DNA of 64,000 nt from Pseudoalteromonas xiamenensis (GCF_030994125.1 NZ_CP099918.1:806001-870000); one strand, 5' to 3'; positions 28,053 through 36,795 are shown, numbered from the stretch's first letter. A program made the numbers and translations. The notes: generated by a model not told the origin, from the sequence alone.

Positions 28053-28682
28053 ATGAAATTATATAGTTATTTCCGCAGTTCAGCCGCCTTTCGTGTGCGT
28101 ATCGCCCTCAACTTGAAAGGGTTAGCACATGAAATCATCCCTGTTAATCTCTTGAAGTCAGAACAACACAGCGATGAATACCTGAGAAAAAATGGGCAAG
28201 GTTTGCTCCCTGCACTGGAAACCGAACACGGTATATTAGCGCAATCCATGGCAATACTTGAATGGCTAGAAGATTATTCTTGCGATACACCTTTGTTGCC
28301 GACTGAAGCGTGGGATAAAGCTCAAGTGCGTAGTTTTTGTTATGCCATTGCATGTGATATTCACCCGATCGACAACTTGCGTGTATTGAAATATTTAGCC
28401 GCAGAATTTGGTGCAACGGATGAACAGAAAAATACCTGGTATCGTCATTGGATTATCGAAGGTTTCAAAAAATTAGAACCTCTAGTGACGCAAGAAGGCC
28501 CATTTTGTTTTGGCGATAAAATCACGCTTGCCGATATTTGCTTAGTGCCTCAAATATTCAATGCACTGCGCTTTGAAGTAGATATGTCACAATTTCCTAA
28601 ACTACTGGCAGTTTATACGCAATGTAACCAGCTTCCTGCGTTTGATGCAGCACGTCCAGAAAACCAATCTGATGCACAGTAA
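28053..28682 (+). CDS. maiA: maleylacetoacetate isomerase (zeta-class GST)
   Basis: A 209-aa glutathione-dependent isomerase that turns maleylacetoacetate into fumarylacetoacetate. N-terminal thioredoxin-like domain with the zeta-class signature SYFRSSAAFRVRIALNLKGL (the SSxxxR catalytic motif), then QSMAILEWLED, and a helical C-terminal domain with FCFGDKITLADICLVPQI. It comes directly after hmgA in the same direction, so it completes the second step of the pathway. ACAAACA precedes the ATG; a Shine-Dalgarno-like AAGGAC lies 8-13 nt upstream. Confidence 0.95.
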   Translation: MKLYSYFRSSAAFRVRIALNLKGLAHEIIPVNLLKSEQHSDEYLRKNGQGLLPALETEHGILAQSMAILEWLEDYSCDTPLLPTEAWDKAQVRSFCYAIACDIHPIDNLRVLKYLAAEFGATDEQKNTWYRHWIIEGFKKLEPLVTQEGPFCFGDKITLADICLVPQIFNALRFEVDMSQFPKLLAVYTQCNQLPAFDAARPENQSDAQ

Positions 28683-28689
28683 ATGTAGT

Positions 28690-28709
28690 AAGGAGGGTTA
28701 GCCCTCCTT
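28690..28709. terminator. bidirectional terminator between maiA and TIGR02647 gene
   Basis: Stem AAGGAGGG / CCCTCCTT with loop TTAG between convergent genes; T-rich on the plus side. Confidence 0.85.
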
Positions 28710-28711
28710 TA

Positions 28712-28942
28712 TTATTTTAGTGCAAGGCTTAATTTGTCGAGATGTTCTCGAATATCTATCCCTAAATCGGTTAGGTAACCACCATCTCGACTGTCTGTAA
28801 TGCCTTTCTCAAACAGTCTGTCAGCCGCTGCAACCATAGTAGGATCAGCGTCTTTATGTAGTTTTAATCCTTGATACATACTTGAGTCTGGGAACTTAGA
28901 AAGTAAAATCAACTCATCTAACATATTTTTGTCTAACGCCAT
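28712..28942 (-). CDS. TIGR02647 family protein
   Basis: A 76-aa cytoplasmic protein with the family pattern of a short helical start (MLDELILLSKF), QGLKLHKDADPTMVAAADRL, then a YLTDLGIDIREH tail. This small family is widespread in Pseudomonas and marine gammaproteobacteria and has no known function. It is convergent with maiA and unrelated to its pathway as far as can be told. Confidence 0.8.
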   Translation of the reverse strand: MALDKNMLDELILLSKFPDSSMYQGLKLHKDADPTMVAAADRLFEKGITDSRDGGYLTDLGIDIREHLDKLSLALK

Positions 28943-29115
28943 AATTTACCTACTCTTATTTTTATATTGATACTCACTAATTTATCACTATGCTTAATAC
29001 CAAACGCTGACTAGAAGCACTGGGGTGAACCTTGCTGTCTATCCAAATTTTTTTGGATTGTTCTATAGGTACGCTATGGTATTAATTAAGATTAGACGCA
29101 ATGACGAAGAACGCC

Positions 29116-29394
29116 ATGAAACAGATCAATTTATTGTTACTTAGTACGCTCTTATTCGCTACAAACACTTATGCGGCAGAAACACCAAGAGTCTTCGTAG
29201 ATATGCCGCAGCGAGTTTGTTGGTATCAAGGGCAAGAATACAGTGAGGGCTCGTTGATAAAACAGTTTGATTGGATATTTATATGTGCCAGTCGGCATGA
29301 GAACGAGGAGAATGGCAATCTTATCTGGGTCAAGATTGATAACGAAGGCAACCGTATCGATAAACCCAAACGAGTAAATGTCCGAACAAATTAA
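29116..29394 (+). CDS. DUF1496-like small secreted protein
   Basis: A 92-aa protein with signal peptide MKQINLLLLSTLLFATNTYA. The mature part has RVCWYQGQEYSEGSLIKQ and a second Cys in FICAS, resembling the DUF1496 pattern C-x-Y-x-x-x-x-Y-S-x-G; the two cysteines probably form a disulfide. ATG at 29101 is also in frame, but GAAG lies 6 nt before the ATG at 29116. The function is unknown. Confidence 0.65.
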   Translation: MKQINLLLLSTLLFATNTYAAETPRVFVDMPQRVCWYQGQEYSEGSLIKQFDWIFICASRHENEENGNLIWVKIDNEGNRIDKPKRVNVRTN

Positions 29395-29398
29395 AATC

Positions 29399-29427
29399 GA
29401 GCATGTAACAAGGTAGTTTACATGCTC
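29399..29427. terminator. hairpin after DUF1496-like gene
   Basis: GAGCATGTAA / TTACATGCTC with a 9-nt loop, 4 bp after the stop codon. No long T tract. Confidence 0.55.
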
Positions 29428-29490
29428 TGACTGACTTAATTTCATTCGCTCATATTAGCAATTCATGGATAATATTAAACCTACGTTTGC

Positions 29491-30372
29491 TTAAAGCTTA
29501 TTCCATTCTTCTAAGAATGCGGAATGGAAAATTTGTGTAACCCCCTGAATTTTGATCAACGCGTCAGAAGTTGACGCATATGTGTAGGTGCCCACCTTTA
29601 TTTCAGGCATACAAGAACTGGTCTGAGCAACGTTTTGAACGTTTACCCCATCGAAGTGCAGATTGCCTTGTAGATCAGCAAATGACTGACCAAGCCATGG
29701 ATCGCAAACACAATAGTCGTTAACAGAACTTTTGTCAGCAGCATAGCCATTGTTTGAGACAATGACATAAGCATGATCGAAGTTTGTACCGTGATACCAA
29801 CCAATCGTAAGCTTGCTAATTGCAGAATATAAGTCTTTATATTTACCATCTTTTGGCAATGTTGTGAGTAACATATAAGCTAATAGTGATGTTTCTCCAC
29901 AATTTGCGGTTGCGTTGCTCGCAGCTCGTATCGCCAGATTTTCAAAACTTTCTTTATTTGACCTCGCTAAGACACGCGCTTCTTCATTCCACTTTGGGTG
30001 CTTATTTCCGGCATTCCAAAGAGTTTTGAAATCTTTGAATGAGGCATACACTTGGGCAAGCTTTTGAATGTTTAAGGCCGATTGTTGGGCATTCGTTGGT
30101 TTCGAGCCCCAGCTCGACGGTTGCTTATCTCCGTTATTGATGAGTTGGTAGACTGCAGTAACTTTGTCTTCACCTAAAAAATCAACCATTGTGCCAAGCC
30201 AAGACCCTCTGGTTTTCTTCAGATTGTCTAGGTCATCCAATCTCAGTCCAAGGTTTTGCCCTAATTGCCGAATACCTTCTCCATAACTGTTCAGATTACT
30301 ACTACCAGTGATGAATTTGCGAACTGCACGTGCGGCGGCAGTACATACTTTTGTCATTTCTTGCTCAGTCAT
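29491..30372 (-). CDS. papain-like Cys-His-Asp protein, candidate effector or toxin
   Basis: A 293-aa protein with no signal peptide and no recognised full-length family. It carries three spaced motifs that look like a cysteine protease/transglutaminase-fold triad: Cys158 in NATANCGETSLLAYML (helix after Cys), His200 in GTNFDHAYVIVSNNG (strand after His) and Asp224 in YCVCDPWLGQSF. The D-H-A-Y-V-I-V followed by C-D-P-W arrangement is known from YopT/C58-like and toxin-associated peptidases. A good AGGAGAG precedes the ATG. The N-terminal 140 residues are helical and unassigned. No immunity gene is obvious. The activity is inferred. Confidence 0.6.
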   Translation of the reverse strand: MTEQEMTKVCTAAARAVRKFITGSSNLNSYGEGIRQLGQNLGLRLDDLDNLKKTRGSWLGTMVDFLGEDKVTAVYQLINNGDKQPSSWGSKPTNAQQSALNIQKLAQVYASFKDFKTLWNAGNKHPKWNEEARVLARSNKESFENLAIRAASNATANCGETSLLAYMLLTTLPKDGKYKDLYSAISKLTIGWYHGTNFDHAYVIVSNNGYAADKSSVNDYCVCDPWLGQSFADLQGNLHFDGVNVQNVAQTSSCMPEIKVGTYTYASTSDALIKIQGVTQIFHSAFLEEWNKL

Positions 30373-30547
30373 TTTAGCTCTCCTTATCTGTCAATTACTG
30401 ACGTTTACCGCATTCTTTTACTGAAGAATGCATGAGATAAGTGTTAAGTAAGCAAGGCGTTAAAACTGAGGCTTATCTACTGATATTGTGGGTAAAACGG
30501 GGTAATCTCTCTTTTGTTTAAAACGACCGCGGTGAGCTAGTCATGCT

Positions 30548-31582
30548 TTATTTTGCTTTTAACTGGAAACAACCAGGCAGTTCACTTAGCCAAGCAAGCG
30601 ACTTTTTGGACGCTACCTCAGGCTGTTGAGGAACGAAGAACACCAATCCAAATCGAGGTGCTAAATACCTATTAATCAATATCTTCATCTTAATGCTTTC
30701 CAATTGTTCAAATGACTTAGTCAATTGTTGTTTGGTTTCAGCATCAATAGCGGTACCTTGATTTTGTTTATCCGCGGATGAAAGCCAATACATAAGCGCT
30801 TTTTTGGATTCATCAGGGTAATTTTCTACAAATGTATTTATGGGGTTGAACAATCGTTGAAAATTTAGGGTGTTTTTTTGAATTGCAAAGATGAGCAACA
30901 GATTTGTACCTGCCGTGATATTTCCAGATCGTTTATTGATATCTTGAAATGCGACTAACGCCGAACGGTAATATTCCTCGGCTTTATCGATATTTCCTTG
31001 GTCAAGCTCCAACGTCCCTAGATTGTTGAACACAGAAGCAAGTGCACGCTCATTTTTTAACTTAGTCGCGATTTCCCCTGCTTTTTTATAGTGAATTTTC
31101 GCCATTTCATCTTGATCTAGATGACGCTCTAAAATGCCTAAGCTGATTAGTATTCCTAATTTTTCTTTATCTGTTTGAGTTAGACTGAGAGCACACTCAA
31201 ACGAAAGCTTTGATTCGTTCCAAAATCCAAGTTTCCGAAGAACAATACCTGTAATACGAAACACATCCCACGCATTTTCTTTAAAGTAGTCTTCGTGTTT
31301 TAGCTTAAATAACAACTCGATATCGAGTTCTACATCAATGAGATTGTTGGTACTCACCGCCGCTCTCAATTTAGCGATATACCAGCGAAACAACTGAGAT
31401 GCTCTGAAAGTAGACAAGTCGACATCTGAATGGAGTAATTCATAGGAGCGAGATGGAAGTACATTTAAATAGTCTTCGGCTTCTCGTAATATATCGCTCG
31501 CGGAACGAACTTCCTGTGAATTTGCGCAGTCGCAGGTTAATAGAAAGATTAGCGCCACCATAAAACAACGATAATTTCGCAA
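30548..31582 (-). CDS. periplasmic TPR-repeat protein
   Basis: About 344 aa. A hydrophobic start (CFMVALIFLLTCDCANS) looks like a signal peptide. Tetratricopeptide repeats follow around residues 100-230, clearest in ASVFNNLGTLELDQGNIDKA followed by EEYYRSALVAFQD. The first possible codon is GTG at 31588, but AGGAGG at 31589-31594 touches it and lies 5 nt before TTG at 31582, so the TTG start is chosen. TPR proteins act as protein-binding scaffolds; the partner is unknown. The Cys-His-Asp protein gene lies downstream on the same strand, 175 bp away. Confidence 0.6.
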   Translation of the reverse strand: MRNYRCFMVALIFLLTCDCANSQEVRSASDILREAEDYLNVLPSRSYELLHSDVDLSTFRASQLFRWYIAKLRAAVSTNNLIDVELDIELLFKLKHEDYFKENAWDVFRITGIVLRKLGFWNESKLSFECALSLTQTDKEKLGILISLGILERHLDQDEMAKIHYKKAGEIATKLKNERALASVFNNLGTLELDQGNIDKAEEYYRSALVAFQDINKRSGNITAGTNLLLIFAIQKNTLNFQRLFNPINTFVENYPDESKKALMYWLSSADKQNQGTAIDAETKQQLTKSFEQLESIKMKILINRYLAPRFGLVFFVPQQPEVASKKSLAWLSELPGCFQLKAK

Positions 31583-31793
31583 AACCACCTCCTAAGCAGG
31601 AACCGCGTGCGTTTATTGAACATATTACATAAGCCCAAAGCATACAACGTATAACGAAAAACCGAAGCAGCGACGTTATTAAAGAGGCAAGCCTTCTATC
31701 GATAGTAGACCATTTAAACATTTCAATTCAGCCATAAAATAGCGATGTTCTACTCGATGGCAATACATCTACTTCGATGCACAACGGGTACGT

Positions 31794-32519
31794 TTATTTC
31801 GCCATATTGGTGAATTGCTTTCGATAACTGCCCACTATTTTATCAACCGTTAGCTGTTCAGTTTCCTTATTGCAAACAAAATAGAGTTCCGACAAACCAT
31901 CCTGTAACGTATACAACTTCTCCAACGGTTCGCTCAGCGCCCCATGCTCTTCACGATATCGGTATTGAGCGTCACTCAAAATCACAAGATCTAGCGATTC
32001 CTTTCGTGTTGAAATGAGATTAAATACATTGTCGAAACTAGAGATCAGGATAAGTTGCTTCTCTTCAGAAAACCCATTTTCTAAAAGATATAGATGACTA
32101 TAGTTATTGCGGATTACGGCCGTCTTGTATTTCTTCGCTTCTTCCAAACTCTTTATTTTTATTTTTGCCGATTTCAGGCCATAAAATGAAGTCGTGAATT
32201 TTCCAACTGGAAACATCCAGAGAAATTGTTCTTCCCGCGTTGGTAATCGCGCAACCGAAAAGAGGCAAGTATCAGGGCGCCTGAGTACCGCATTATACGC
32301 AATTGCCCAATTGACCAATGAGATCTCATATTGAACTTGTGATGAGTTGAGCACCTGCCGAACGATATCAACGGCGCTGCCAATTAGCTCCCCTTTACCA
32401 TTCAAATACTGATAATCTGGAAATTCCTCTGTTACGACGTTAAGCACCTTAGCGAACGACGTTTGGCTAATCAAAACGAGTATCAGAAATAAACTGAAGC
32501 GATAACGTAATATTCCCAA
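31794..32519 (-). CDS. periplasmic family-3 solute-binding protein
   Basis: A 241-aa protein with signal peptide (FSLFLILVLISQTSFA) and a bilobed amino-acid-binding-type fold: KVLNVVTEEFPDYQYLNGKG, GSAVDIVRQVLN, then CLFSVARLPTREEQFLWMFP and the second-lobe SFDNVFNLI and LDLVILSDAQYR. The first codon available is TTG at 32519; no better start is seen. Orphan, with no transporter genes adjacent. This kind in marine gammaproteobacteria often lacks a known ligand. Confidence 0.68.
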   Translation of the reverse strand: MGILRYRFSLFLILVLISQTSFAKVLNVVTEEFPDYQYLNGKGELIGSAVDIVRQVLNSSQVQYEISLVNWAIAYNAVLRRPDTCLFSVARLPTREEQFLWMFPVGKFTTSFYGLKSAKIKIKSLEEAKKYKTAVIRNNYSHLYLLENGFSEEKQLILISSFDNVFNLISTRKESLDLVILSDAQYRYREEHGALSEPLEKLYTLQDGLSELYFVCNKETEQLTVDKIVGSYRKQFTNMAK

Positions 32520-32579
32520 AGAAAGTCCAACAAAAAGAGATTGATGTATAAAATATAGTTGAATTTTCGTAGATTAAAA

Positions 32580-32597
32580 AAGCCCCTTACGGGGCTT
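32580..32597 (-). terminator. intrinsic terminator of the arginase-family gene
   Basis: Stem AAGCCCC / GGGGCTT, loop TTAC. On the minus strand it is followed by a run of T (plus-strand A run at 32576-32580), directly after the gene at 32601. Confidence 0.85.
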
Positions 32598-32600
32598 ATT

Positions 32601-33710
32601 TTATTTATTCATCGCATTTAGCAAAAAGGCGGATAATTTTGCCCCTTCTTTGAGGGTTGTTTCCGAGCTAGATTTTCCTTCGAGTGAGCTATCTGTAAAC
32701 GGTGCAATTTCCATCATGTCAGCCCCTGTTATTGGGAAGTGCTCATTCAATTTCGTTAAAATGACCATCGCTTCATCCGGAGTAAGACCACCAGATTCCG
32801 GCGTCCCTGTCGCTGAGGCATATTCTGCATCCAATGCGTCGATATCAAAACTAACGTATAGTTCGTCGACTGCATCTTGTTTTAATTGCGCAATGACCGC
32901 ATCTGCTACGGCATCAGCGCCTTTTTCTCTAATTTCGTGTGCCCAGTGTTGTTTTACACCAAAGGTTGATTCCCAGTGTTCTTTGTTTTTACCACTAGAA
33001 CGAATTCCAAACTGAATCAAATGATGCGGTGCTGGTAAAAACTCGAGAATATGTGTACACCAAGAGCCAAAACACAGATCAATTCCTAAACGTTCCACTA
33101 GCAAATCGGTGTGTGCATCAAAATGAATAATGGCGGTGCGTTTCCCTTCAGCCCGCTTTGCCTTTAAGTAAGACTTAGTTAATGGATAACTAATTGAATG
33201 GTCACCTCCAATACCAAAAATCCCTTTGTCTGGAAAGTTAGCGTAAAAACCATCACATACATCTTCTGTGATAGAAAGCGGGCTAACATGATATTGACTA
33301 TCTTGTTGCTGATAGAGCGCGTTTTGACAGCGGCTGATCGTTTCTGGATTGAGATATTTATCATGCAGTAAGTGTGGAATAACGCGCACATCACCAAGGT
33401 CGAACGTCATCGATTCTGGATGGTTTTCCAGTAACGTTGAACGCAAAAATAGAGGTCCCCAGTTTGCACCACGCAAAATGCCCCCACCGCAGTCTGAACT
33501 AATCCCCAAAATGGCGGCTTTGCGAGCGTCATTGGGTAACTTTTCGAGAGACTCAAGCCAAAGAGGATGGATATCATCGGCTTGACCAAATTGCTTTTCT
33601 CTCAGCGCCGATTTACGTTCTTTTGCTGTATTTACCGTAAATACGCCGTCTCCTGGTGGACATAAACAATTTGCCAGTTTTTCTTTATATGATTGCCAAT
33701 TGCTGCTCAT
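32601..33710 (-). CDS. arginase/agmatinase/formiminoglutamase family hydrolase
   Basis: About 369 aa, a dinuclear manganese ureohydrolase. Metal-ligand motifs: GIGGDHS (His171), HFDAHTD (Asp198, His200, Asp202) and SFDIDALD (Asp289, Asp291), all present, so it should be active. It cleaves a guanidino or similar group from arginine, agmatine or formiminoglutamate; the exact substrate cannot be assigned, and no hut, speA or astA genes are beside it. The frame opens at 33749, but MSSNWQSYKEKL with GGAGA 8 nt upstream indicates the start at 33710. The N-terminal extension of about 60 residues is longer than in classical agmatinase. Confidence 0.88.
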   Translation of the reverse strand: MSSNWQSYKEKLANCLCPPGDGVFTVNTAKERKSALREKQFGQADDIHPLWLESLEKLPNDARKAAILGISSDCGGGILRGANWGPLFLRSTLLENHPESMTFDLGDVRVIPHLLHDKYLNPETISRCQNALYQQQDSQYHVSPLSITEDVCDGFYANFPDKGIFGIGGDHSISYPLTKSYLKAKRAEGKRTAIIHFDAHTDLLVERLGIDLCFGSWCTHILEFLPAPHHLIQFGIRSSGKNKEHWESTFGVKQHWAHEIREKGADAVADAVIAQLKQDAVDELYVSFDIDALDAEYASATGTPESGGLTPDEAMVILTKLNEHFPITGADMMEIAPFTDSSLEGKSSSETTLKEGAKLSAFLLNAMNK

Positions 33711-34018
33711 GGCGAGTCTCCTGTCGATGTTCGTTGCATAGACATGCATTGCACAAAATGTTCATTTCTTTCTAGGTTCTCGAATAAAGCGAGACACTTG
33801 TCGGCTTTCTTGTCACGTTCTCGATGTTTGAAGAAATCCACATCAATCTTTAAATTTCATAAGGTTAGATTAAGACCCATGCATTTTTATTGAGAAGAAC
33901 CAAGCAAAAGAAATAGTGATTAGCGCAGGTATAACAAGGTCAGAGCATAAGTCAAGCTAGTACAACACAGTTTTAGTTGCACTAGCTGCTTGAATATTCA
34001 ATAGTTTTGAATAGCGAC
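33711..34018. other. gap without gene between arginase-family and DUF2189 genes
   Basis: About 308 bases that hold the upstream region of the arginase-family gene (minus strand) and the downstream end of the DUF2189 gene. I see no credible reading frame, repeat or terminator with a T tract here. Confidence 0.5.
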
Positions 34019-34795
34019 CTATTCGTAATGGCGAGGCTTTTTAGTTTTGATGATTGCAATGTATCCATGCCAGCTCGCGTAACTTAAGAGCGGCATGATG
34101 ATAATAAAACCAGCTGCGCCCGTTAAAAATCCCAACAACACTAACACGCTGATAGTTGCGCACCATACTACCATCGCAGGCACATTAGTCCGCACAGCAT
34201 GAAGGCTTGAAACCACCGCCGTCATCACATCAACTCGACGCTCAAGCATGATTTGCGGAGTAAAGGCTGATATCGCGAAAACAGCCACTAGCAATACGCC
34301 ACCAACAATCGAACCTAAAGTCAAAAACGCACTTAGCTCTTCTAAGCTTGGGTTAGGGGAATTAGGATACAAGGCGTAAATAAGCGCTGCTAAACGCATC
34401 CAAACAATCATCAATACAAGCAAAAGAACGGCAAAACCCCATTCTCCTGCAGGGTTTCTAAACATCGACTTTAGACTGTGGCCCAAAGTAGGTTGGTGCC
34501 CTTTTTCAAGCTCCCATGCAACATCATATAGCCCGGCTGAAAATGACGGGCCGATAAGTGCAAATGCAACGGCTGCGGGTAAGATAACATGTGGTGAGCC
34601 CGAATTTAGTACAAACCACATGATAGCGACCGGTATAAGTGTAAATACTAAGCCGTAAACGAGGCTCAAAAGTGGTGCTCGCGCCATGTCTTTGAACCCG
34701 AGAGCAAGCCAATGAAAAGGAGCAAAAGCAGAAATTTTGTTACTATCGAAACAGCGTGCAAATTCAACCCTGTCTAACGAACGTGTTGTTGGCAT
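34019..34795 (-). CDS. DUF2189 multi-pass membrane protein
   Basis: A 258-aa inner-membrane protein with six hydrophobic segments and the family pattern FAPFHWLALGFKDMARAPLLS in front of helix 1 and RRVDVMTAVVSSLHAVRTN before the last pair of helices. The family (DUF2189) is sometimes misnamed cytochrome c oxidase subunit I; it has no haem or copper ligands. ATG at 34816 is in frame, but GGAG 6 nt before the ATG at 34795 (MPTTRSLD) is better. The function is unknown. Confidence 0.85.
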   Translation of the reverse strand: MPTTRSLDRVEFARCFDSNKISAFAPFHWLALGFKDMARAPLLSLVYGLVFTLIPVAIMWFVLNSGSPHVILPAAVAFALIGPSFSAGLYDVAWELEKGHQPTLGHSLKSMFRNPAGEWGFAVLLLVLMIVWMRLAALIYALYPNSPNPSLEELSAFLTLGSIVGGVLLVAVFAISAFTPQIMLERRVDVMTAVVSSLHAVRTNVPAMVVWCATISVLVLLGFLTGAAGFIIIMPLLSYASWHGYIAIIKTKKPRHYE

Positions 34796-34886
34796 AGTAC
34801 ACTCCATCATTATCATTAAGTTTATAGATCCAAAAAAATTCGTCTCTCATTCGATGTATTTTTAACCTGGTTTTAAAACGCAAAAA

Positions 34887-34902
34887 TGCAAACGATGTCA
34901 CA
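34887..34902. promoter_or_regulatory. distal CRP-like site upstream of udp
   Basis: TGCAAACGATGTCACA matches 8 of 10 fixed positions of the CRP consensus TGTGA-N6-TCACA. An ATGCAAA element, similar to the CytR octamer, overlaps its left end and recurs at 34940-34946. Confidence 0.5.
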
Positions 34903-34951
34903 CCTTCATTAATAAAGGTTTAGGTTATACTCAATAAAGATGCAAATAGTC

Positions 34952-34994
34952 TGTGATATAGCTCAATCAGGACAAGTGTCCTGTACTTTATACT
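34952..34994 (+). promoter_or_regulatory. proximal CRP-like site and -10 of the udp promoter
   Basis: TGTGATATAGCTCAAT (34952-34967) matches 8 of 10 CRP positions. TATACT at 34989-34994 is a good -10; the start would fall near 35001, placing the CRP site centre at about -41.5, the class II activation position. Confidence 0.55.
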
Positions 34995-35040
34995 TGTGGT
35001 TCTTAACATTACACTTTGACTTAAAATAGAGTTGCTAACT

Positions 35041-35805
35041 ATGGAAAAGGTATTTCACCTTGGACTGACCAAGGCCGATTTAAAAGGCGCTAAAATCGCA
35101 ATCGTACCGGGTTGCCCAGACCGAGCGAAACGCATCGCTGAACGTATTTCTACCGCTCAATGTCTAAATAAAACGCGTGAATTTCACATTTATCTTGCTG
35201 AGCTTGAAGGTCACTCGATTGTGGTATGTTCAACGGGCATCGGCGGTCCTTCTACATCGATTGCAGTTGAAGAATTGGCGCAGCTAGGAGTCGAAACATT
35301 CTTGCGGGTAGGTACTACAGGTGCAATTCAACCACACATAAATGAAGGTGACGTGCTAGTTAGCACTGCGTCTGTACGTCTTGACGGTGCAAGCCAGCAT
35401 TTTGCACCGCTTGCATACCCTGCTGCTGCTGACTTTTACTGTACACAAGCTATGGTAAACGCCTGTCAATCCGTTGGTGTGCCTTTTCACGTAGGCATTA
35501 CTGCATCTAGTGACACATTCTATCCAGGTCAAGAGCGCTACGACACGCATTCGGGCTACGTACCGAAAGCGTTTCAAGGTTCATGTCAAGAATGGCAAAA
35601 GCTAAATGTAATGAACTACGAAATGGAGTCAGCAACGCTATTTACAATGTGCGCCGCGATTGGCCTAAAAGCAGGCTGTGTAGCTGGAGTACTTGTTAAT
35701 CGTACTAAACAGGAAATTCCAAATGTGGATCATGGAATGGTGGAGAACAATGCCGTTGGCGTTGTCATTGAAGCAGCACGCAGTCTAATCAAAAAGTCGG
35801 TATAG
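35041..35805 (+). CDS. udp: uridine phosphorylase
   Basis: A 254-aa cytoplasmic enzyme that splits uridine with phosphate into uracil and ribose-1-phosphate. Near-identical blocks to E. coli Udp: [20 protein letters not shown] (phosphate loop), [50 protein letters not shown] and [11 protein letters not shown]. In the phosphate loop GDPDR is changed to GCPDR (Asp to Cys), an oddity worth noting. ATG at 35041 is used rather than an in-frame TTG at 35032. CRP-like sites lie upstream; cdd converges downstream. Confidence 0.96.
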   Translation: MEKVFHLGLTKADLKGAKIAIVPGCPDRAKRIAERISTAQCLNKTREFHIYLAELEGHSIVVCSTGIGGPSTSIAVEELAQLGVETFLRVGTTGAIQPHINEGDVLVSTASVRLDGASQHFAPLAYPAAADFYCTQAMVNACQSVGVPFHVGITASSDTFYPGQERYDTHSGYVPKAFQGSCQEWQKLNVMNYEMESATLFTMCAAIGLKAGCVAGVLVNRTKQEIPNVDHGMVENNAVGVVIEAARSLIKKSV

Positions 35806-35833
35806 TTGTATTCTTCCTACGATTCAGGAAATG

Positions 35834-35859
35834 AAAAAAGCACCAAATGGTGCTTTTTT
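35834..35859. terminator. strong bidirectional terminator between udp and cdd
   Basis: Stem AAAAAAGCACC / GGTGCTTTTTT with loop AAAT; A run on one side and T run on the other, so it works for both convergent genes. Confidence 0.93.
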
Positions 35860-35878
35860 GCTTTATACCTGAATACAA

Positions 35879-36742
35879 CTAAACTCGTCTCACTTTAACG
35901 TGATTTAGCTCAACCTCATAAGGCAGACTATTTAAAACAGCCTTAGCCACATCCAATTGATTTTCCTTGCCTTCTATCTCTAACAAAGTAATCTTGCGGA
36001 TCCGGCAATCATCTATCGACAAACCAGCAAGTTCCATTTGGCTAAGTGCACTTTGCAACGGTGACAAGCTAGGACTATACGCTGCATTTTCAATGTAACT
36101 TCCGACAAAATTGCCGTTTTCCGTTTCTATCTCTACAGCGCTGTAGTTACCTGAGTAAGGTGCATATGAACGAGAAGCGGCACTGAGCAACGACTCGGAT
36201 ACATGTTCAGTGGCTTGAAGTCTAACCGGCTCAGAATTAAACACACTTTGCGAATTCCCAAGATCATTCGGACCAAAGTCTTCAGGCAGTAGATGTCTCA
36301 ATGTGGTTTTTTTGTGTGGCAGCGTTACATTCAGTTCATCAGCATTATGAAGTTCATTCATAAATTGACGACAATAACCACAGGGCGCATCTGTAATCGC
36401 GATTAAATCGACTTTCTCAGCGCCATTGGACCAAGCATTGTTTATTGCGGATTGTTCTGCGTGTACAACTAAACTGAGCGCTTCATGAGCGAATTCGAGG
36501 TTAGCACCAAAATAGAGATCACCGAATTCTTCAAGGTTACGGTCTAGTGCGATTGCACCCACGTAGAAATTTGAAATTGGAGGTTTTGCGAATTTTGCAG
36601 CAACTGGAAGTAATGCAAGCATCAACGCTTCGACATCCACACCCAGTGACTCGCATAATTGTTTAACTTCAGAATTTAGTAGCTTTCCACGAGATGCCTT
36701 AATACGCTCATAAAGCGATTGGAGCATGTCCTGACTTAACAT
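35879..36742 (-). CDS. cdd: cytidine deaminase (long, dimeric type)
   Basis: A 287-aa zinc enzyme that converts cytidine to uridine. The catalytic N-terminal domain has HAEQSAI (His94, Glu96) and PCGYC (Cys121, Cys124) as zinc site and proton shuttle. The C-terminal half is the degenerate second cytidine-deaminase domain seen in the E. coli-type dimer (length close to 294). It faces udp, so the two genes together feed cytidine through uridine to uracil. The spacing to the upstream SpoIIAA-like gene is 53 bp. Confidence 0.95.
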   Translation of the reverse strand: MLSQDMLQSLYERIKASRGKLLNSEVKQLCESLGVDVEALMLALLPVAAKFAKPPISNFYVGAIALDRNLEEFGDLYFGANLEFAHEALSLVVHAEQSAINNAWSNGAEKVDLIAITDAPCGYCRQFMNELHNADELNVTLPHKKTTLRHLLPEDFGPNDLGNSQSVFNSEPVRLQATEHVSESLLSAASRSYAPYSGNYSAVEIETENGNFVGSYIENAAYSPSLSPLQSALSQMELAGLSIDDCRIRKITLLEIEGKENQLDVAKAVLNSLPYEVELNHVKVRRV

Positions 36743-36795
36743 TCTTTTCTGTTTCTTGTTGTTTTAAAGGGCCGACCAGTCTATTTGCAAAAAAC

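Noticed and set aside
31440..31721. 93-codon minus-strand open frame overlapping the TPR gene start
   Set aside because: Composition and lack of motifs; the TPR frame with AGGAGG and a TTG start explains the region better.
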